This document shows, one piece after another, positions 5,172-6,921 of a DNA stretch of 6,921 nt; the stretch's first letter is position 1, and each line of letters opens with the position of its first letter. The position numbers were made by a program, and so were the translations under genes. The DNA lies in contig JBOFHT010000027.1 of assembly GCA_051649785.1 (NCBI GenBank), positions 1-6,921 on the forward strand, written 5' to 3'. The DNA is from JBOFHT01 sp051649785 (GTDB lineage: Archaea > Methanobacteriota > Methanobacteria > Methanobacteriales > Methanobacteriaceae). The notes beneath the pieces are model-generated. The model worked only from the letters and a program-made list of their open reading frames with translations, made no database searches and was not told the DNA's origin.

Positions 5172-6638
5172 ATGAAATTTGCACATTTATCAGATACTCA
5201 TTTAGGTTACAGGCAATATGGGATTGAAGAACGGGAAGAAGACTTTTATAATGTCTTTAATGAAACTGTAGATAAAATAATTGAGGAAAGAGTAGACTTT
5301 GTTCTTCACTCTGGAGATCTTTTTGAAACATCTCGCCCTAGTACTAGGACACTTCTTATTTTTCAAGAAGCTTTTATTAAACTTAAAGAGGCTAATATTC
5401 CTATTTATGCAATTGCAGGAAATCATGATATTATTATGCGAAAAAATGCTATTCCCCCTCAACTTCTATTTAAGAAGTTAGGTTTAAAATTAATAAGCCC
5501 AAATTATCCTTCATTTATTCATGATGATATTTTAATTACAGGAACTCCTTATGTTTCAAAACCAAAAGCAGATATTCTTAAAGAAAAGCTAGCTGAACTT
5601 TCTAAACATACTGAGGAAAATTCCCGAAATTACTCAAAAAGTATTTTACTTCTCCATCAGGGTATTGATAAATATATAAATTATGGTGAAGATAGCTTTG
5701 AATTAGAAATTGGGGATGTTCCTACTAATTTTAATTATTATGCTTGTGGTCATTTGCATAATCGAATTATTGATGATTTTGGTAATGGTAAATTAGTTTT
5801 TCCAGGGTCTATGGAGATTTGGCGTGCTAATGAGCTAGATTATTATAAAGATAAAGGTAAAGGATTTTCTTTAGTTGATATAAGTGGGGATGTTCCTGAA
5901 GTTGAAAATATTAATATCGAGCTTCCAAGAGAGTTTATTAATAAAGTTATTAACTATAATTCCCTAGAAACTGAAATTAATAAATTAAATAAACACATAT
6001 CTACTTTAAAAAATAATCCTATTTTAAATATTACTGTTAAAGGTAAAAATTTTAATCGTAGTGATACTTATGAGTTTATTGATAAGTCTATTTCTATTAA
6101 ATGTCTTAGTTTAAGACCTAATTTTACTATTACAGAAGATTTTGATATTAGTGATATTGACATTAATGAATCTATTGGTTCTAAAGAACTAATGGTAGAA
6201 AGACTTAAATCTTTAGATAATGAAGATATTACTTTTTTAGCTACTAATTTAATGGATTTTTTATCAGTTAATAATCAAGAATCTGCTCGTGTACTTCTTA
6301 AATCATTTTACAGGTCTTACTTCCAAGAAGAACTTAACGAAAGCATTAGAGATATTGATTTAAGTGATATTGATAATATTATTAATGATACTTCTAATGA
6401 TATAGGAATTGATAATAATATTATTGGCACAAATAATATTGATACGGATGATACAGGGTTTGATTTGGACAATAATCAGGATAATAATATTAAGCCCCAT
6501 ACTAATAATAATTCCAATACTAATAACAATAATATTATTAATAATTATATCTCAGATAATGATATTAATAATATTAATAAAAAAGAAAATAATAAAAGCT
6601 CTAAAAATATTTTAAATAAGTTTAAAAGAGGTAGTTAG
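5172..6638 (+). CDS. mre11: Mre11 DNA double-strand-break repair nuclease
   Basis: Mre11 is the Mn2+-dependent 3'-5' exonuclease and endonuclease that forms the end-processing complex with Rad50. The product is 488 residues (P. furiosus Mre11 has 426). All phosphoesterase motifs are intact: Asp8 and His10 in SDTHLGY, Asp49 in SGDLFE, Asn84 and His85 in AGNHD, His162 in LLHQG, and His194/His196 in CGHLH. Positions 8, 10, 49, 84 and 85 coincide with those of P. furiosus. The capping domain covers about 245-330, and the helical Rad50-binding part about 338-385. Beyond this is an unusual Asp/Asn-rich tail (about 393-470) ending in a basic segment, KKENNKSSKNILNKFKRGS, that could touch DNA. The start is ATG 5172. 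It ends in TAG, directly followed by the rad50 ATG in the same frame, which indicates tight translational coupling and roughly matched output. Confidence 0.97.
   Translation: MKFAHLSDTHLGYRQYGIEEREEDFYNVFNETVDKIIEERVDFVLHSGDLFETSRPSTRTLLIFQEAFIKLKEANIPIYAIAGNHDIIMRKNAIPPQLLFKKLGLKLISPNYPSFIHDDILITGTPYVSKPKADILKEKLAELSKHTEENSRNYSKSILLLHQGIDKYINYGEDSFELEIGDVPTNFNYYACGHLHNRIIDDFGNGKLVFPGSMEIWRANELDYYKDKGKGFSLVDISGDVPEVENINIELPREFINKVINYNSLETEINKLNKHISTLKNNPILNITVKGKNFNRSDTYEFIDKSISIKCLSLRPNFTITEDFDISDIDINESIGSKELMVERLKSLDNEDITFLATNLMDFLSVNNQESARVLLKSFYRSYFQEELNESIRDIDLSDIDNIINDTSNDIGIDNNIIGTNNIDTDDTGFDLDNNQDNNIKPHTNNNSNTNNNNIINNYISDNDINNINKKENNKSSKNILNKFKRGS
6348..6581 (+). repeat. Asp/Asn-rich low-complexity tail of Mre11
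   Basis: Residues 393-470 consist largely of Asp, Asn, Ile, Ser and Thr encoded by GAT/AAT/ATT runs, with no exact repeat unit. The stretch moves from acidic (DIDLSDIDN) to Asn-rich (NNNSNTNNNN) before the basic end. It lies after the Rad50-binding helices, so it is likely a flexible tether and not part of the nuclease fold. Confidence 0.7.
6628..6632 (+). promoter_or_regulatory. rad50 Shine-Dalgarno site inside the end of mre11
   Basis: GAGGT lies in the last codons of mre11 (Arg-Gly), 6 bases before the rad50 ATG. A ribosome finishing mre11 covers this site, which favours termination-reinitiation. Confidence 0.7.
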
Positions 6639-6921
6639 ATGATTATTAATAGTTTAAGTTTAACTAATTTCAAATCACATATTAATACTAAAATTGATTT
6701 TAATTTAGGTCTTAGTATTATTATTGGTGAGAATGGGGCAGGTAAATCAACTATACTCGAAGCTATTAGCTATGCTCTTTTTAAGCAGTTTACTGGTAAA
6801 AAAATAAATGATTTAATAAAAAGAAATCAAAAAAAAATGGTTGTTGAGTTGATTTTTAAATCTCATTCAAATGAATACAAAGTCATTAGGGAAAAAACAC
6901 TTAAATCATCTAAAGCAGCAC
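6639..6921 (+). CDS. rad50: Rad50 SMC-like ATPase, N-terminal part (runs off the window)
   Basis: Only the first 94 codons are present; the frame is open to the window edge. Rad50 is the SMC-like ATPase whose two ABC half-domains are joined by a long coiled coil with a zinc hook; ATP binding and hydrolysis gate the Mre11 nuclease. The N-terminus opens MIINSLSLTNFKSHINTKID, typical of Rad50 and SMC proteins. Walker A is GENGAGKST at residues 30-38, followed by ILEAISYALF and a segment that includes LIKRNQ (59-64), as in archaeal Rad50 lobe I. The Q-loop, coiled coil, CxxC hook, signature motif and Walker B lie outside. The start codon is joined directly to the mre11 TAG with no spacer, and its SD lies within mre11. 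Confidence 0.95.
   Translation, partial: MIINSLSLTNFKSHINTKIDFNLGLSIIIGENGAGKSTILEAISYALFKQFTGKKINDLIKRNQKKMVVELIFKSHSNEYKVIREKTLKSSKAA

Noticed and set aside
6409..6615. Plus-strand Ile-rich ORF in the end of mre11
   Set aside because: It is the Asp/Asn-rich Mre11 tail read in another frame (ATA/ATT codons), which gives an artificial hydrophobic peptide.

Overview
The window is about three-quarters A+T or more. Its genes are typical of a methanogenic archaeon: geranylgeranylglyceryl phosphate synthase (archaeal ether lipids) and the archaeal NurA-HerA-Mre11-Rad50 DNA-end-processing set. The A+T richness, asparagine-rich inserts, good Shine-Dalgarno (SD) sites of the AGGTGAT type and TTTAWATA-like promoter elements suggest Methanobacteriales, most likely Methanobrevibacter or a close relative. 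The genus is an inference from composition and gene content.

Layout (every gene is on the + strand). Positions 1-623 hold no convincing gene. A possible insertion-sequence end stops near 136, a 93-94 bp tandem duplication covers 139-330, and a TATA-like element at 377-386 is followed by an A+T-rich leader. Then come the GGGP synthase gene (624-1370), a small gene for a membrane-anchored or secreted, lysine-rich protein with a cysteine-cluster tail (about 1407-1691), nurA (1776-3206), herA (3381-4928), mre11 (5172-6638) and the first 94 codons of rad50 (6639 to the window edge).

Mre11-Rad50 recognises and opens DNA ends. The HerA hexameric translocase with the NurA nuclease resects them to 3' single strands for RadA. 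The window therefore carries essentially the whole archaeal end-resection module. nurA-herA and mre11-rad50 look like two transcription units, because a 243 bp non-coding gap with its own candidate promoter and SD precedes mre11. GGGP synthase makes the first committed lipid ether bond and has no obvious mechanistic link to repair.

Most notable: (1) nurA appears to start at a non-canonical ATT codon behind a near-perfect SD, and the small upstream gene may do the same. (2) NurA/HerA and Mre11/Rad50, two pairs of physical partners, are each separated by a single in-frame TAG with no other stop before the partner's start. (3) Asparagine-rich low-complexity sequence, including a 57 bp tandem repeat, invades NurA, the herA leader and the Mre11 tail. 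No wholly new system is evident; the resection module is known, and the novelty lies in its translation signals and repeats.
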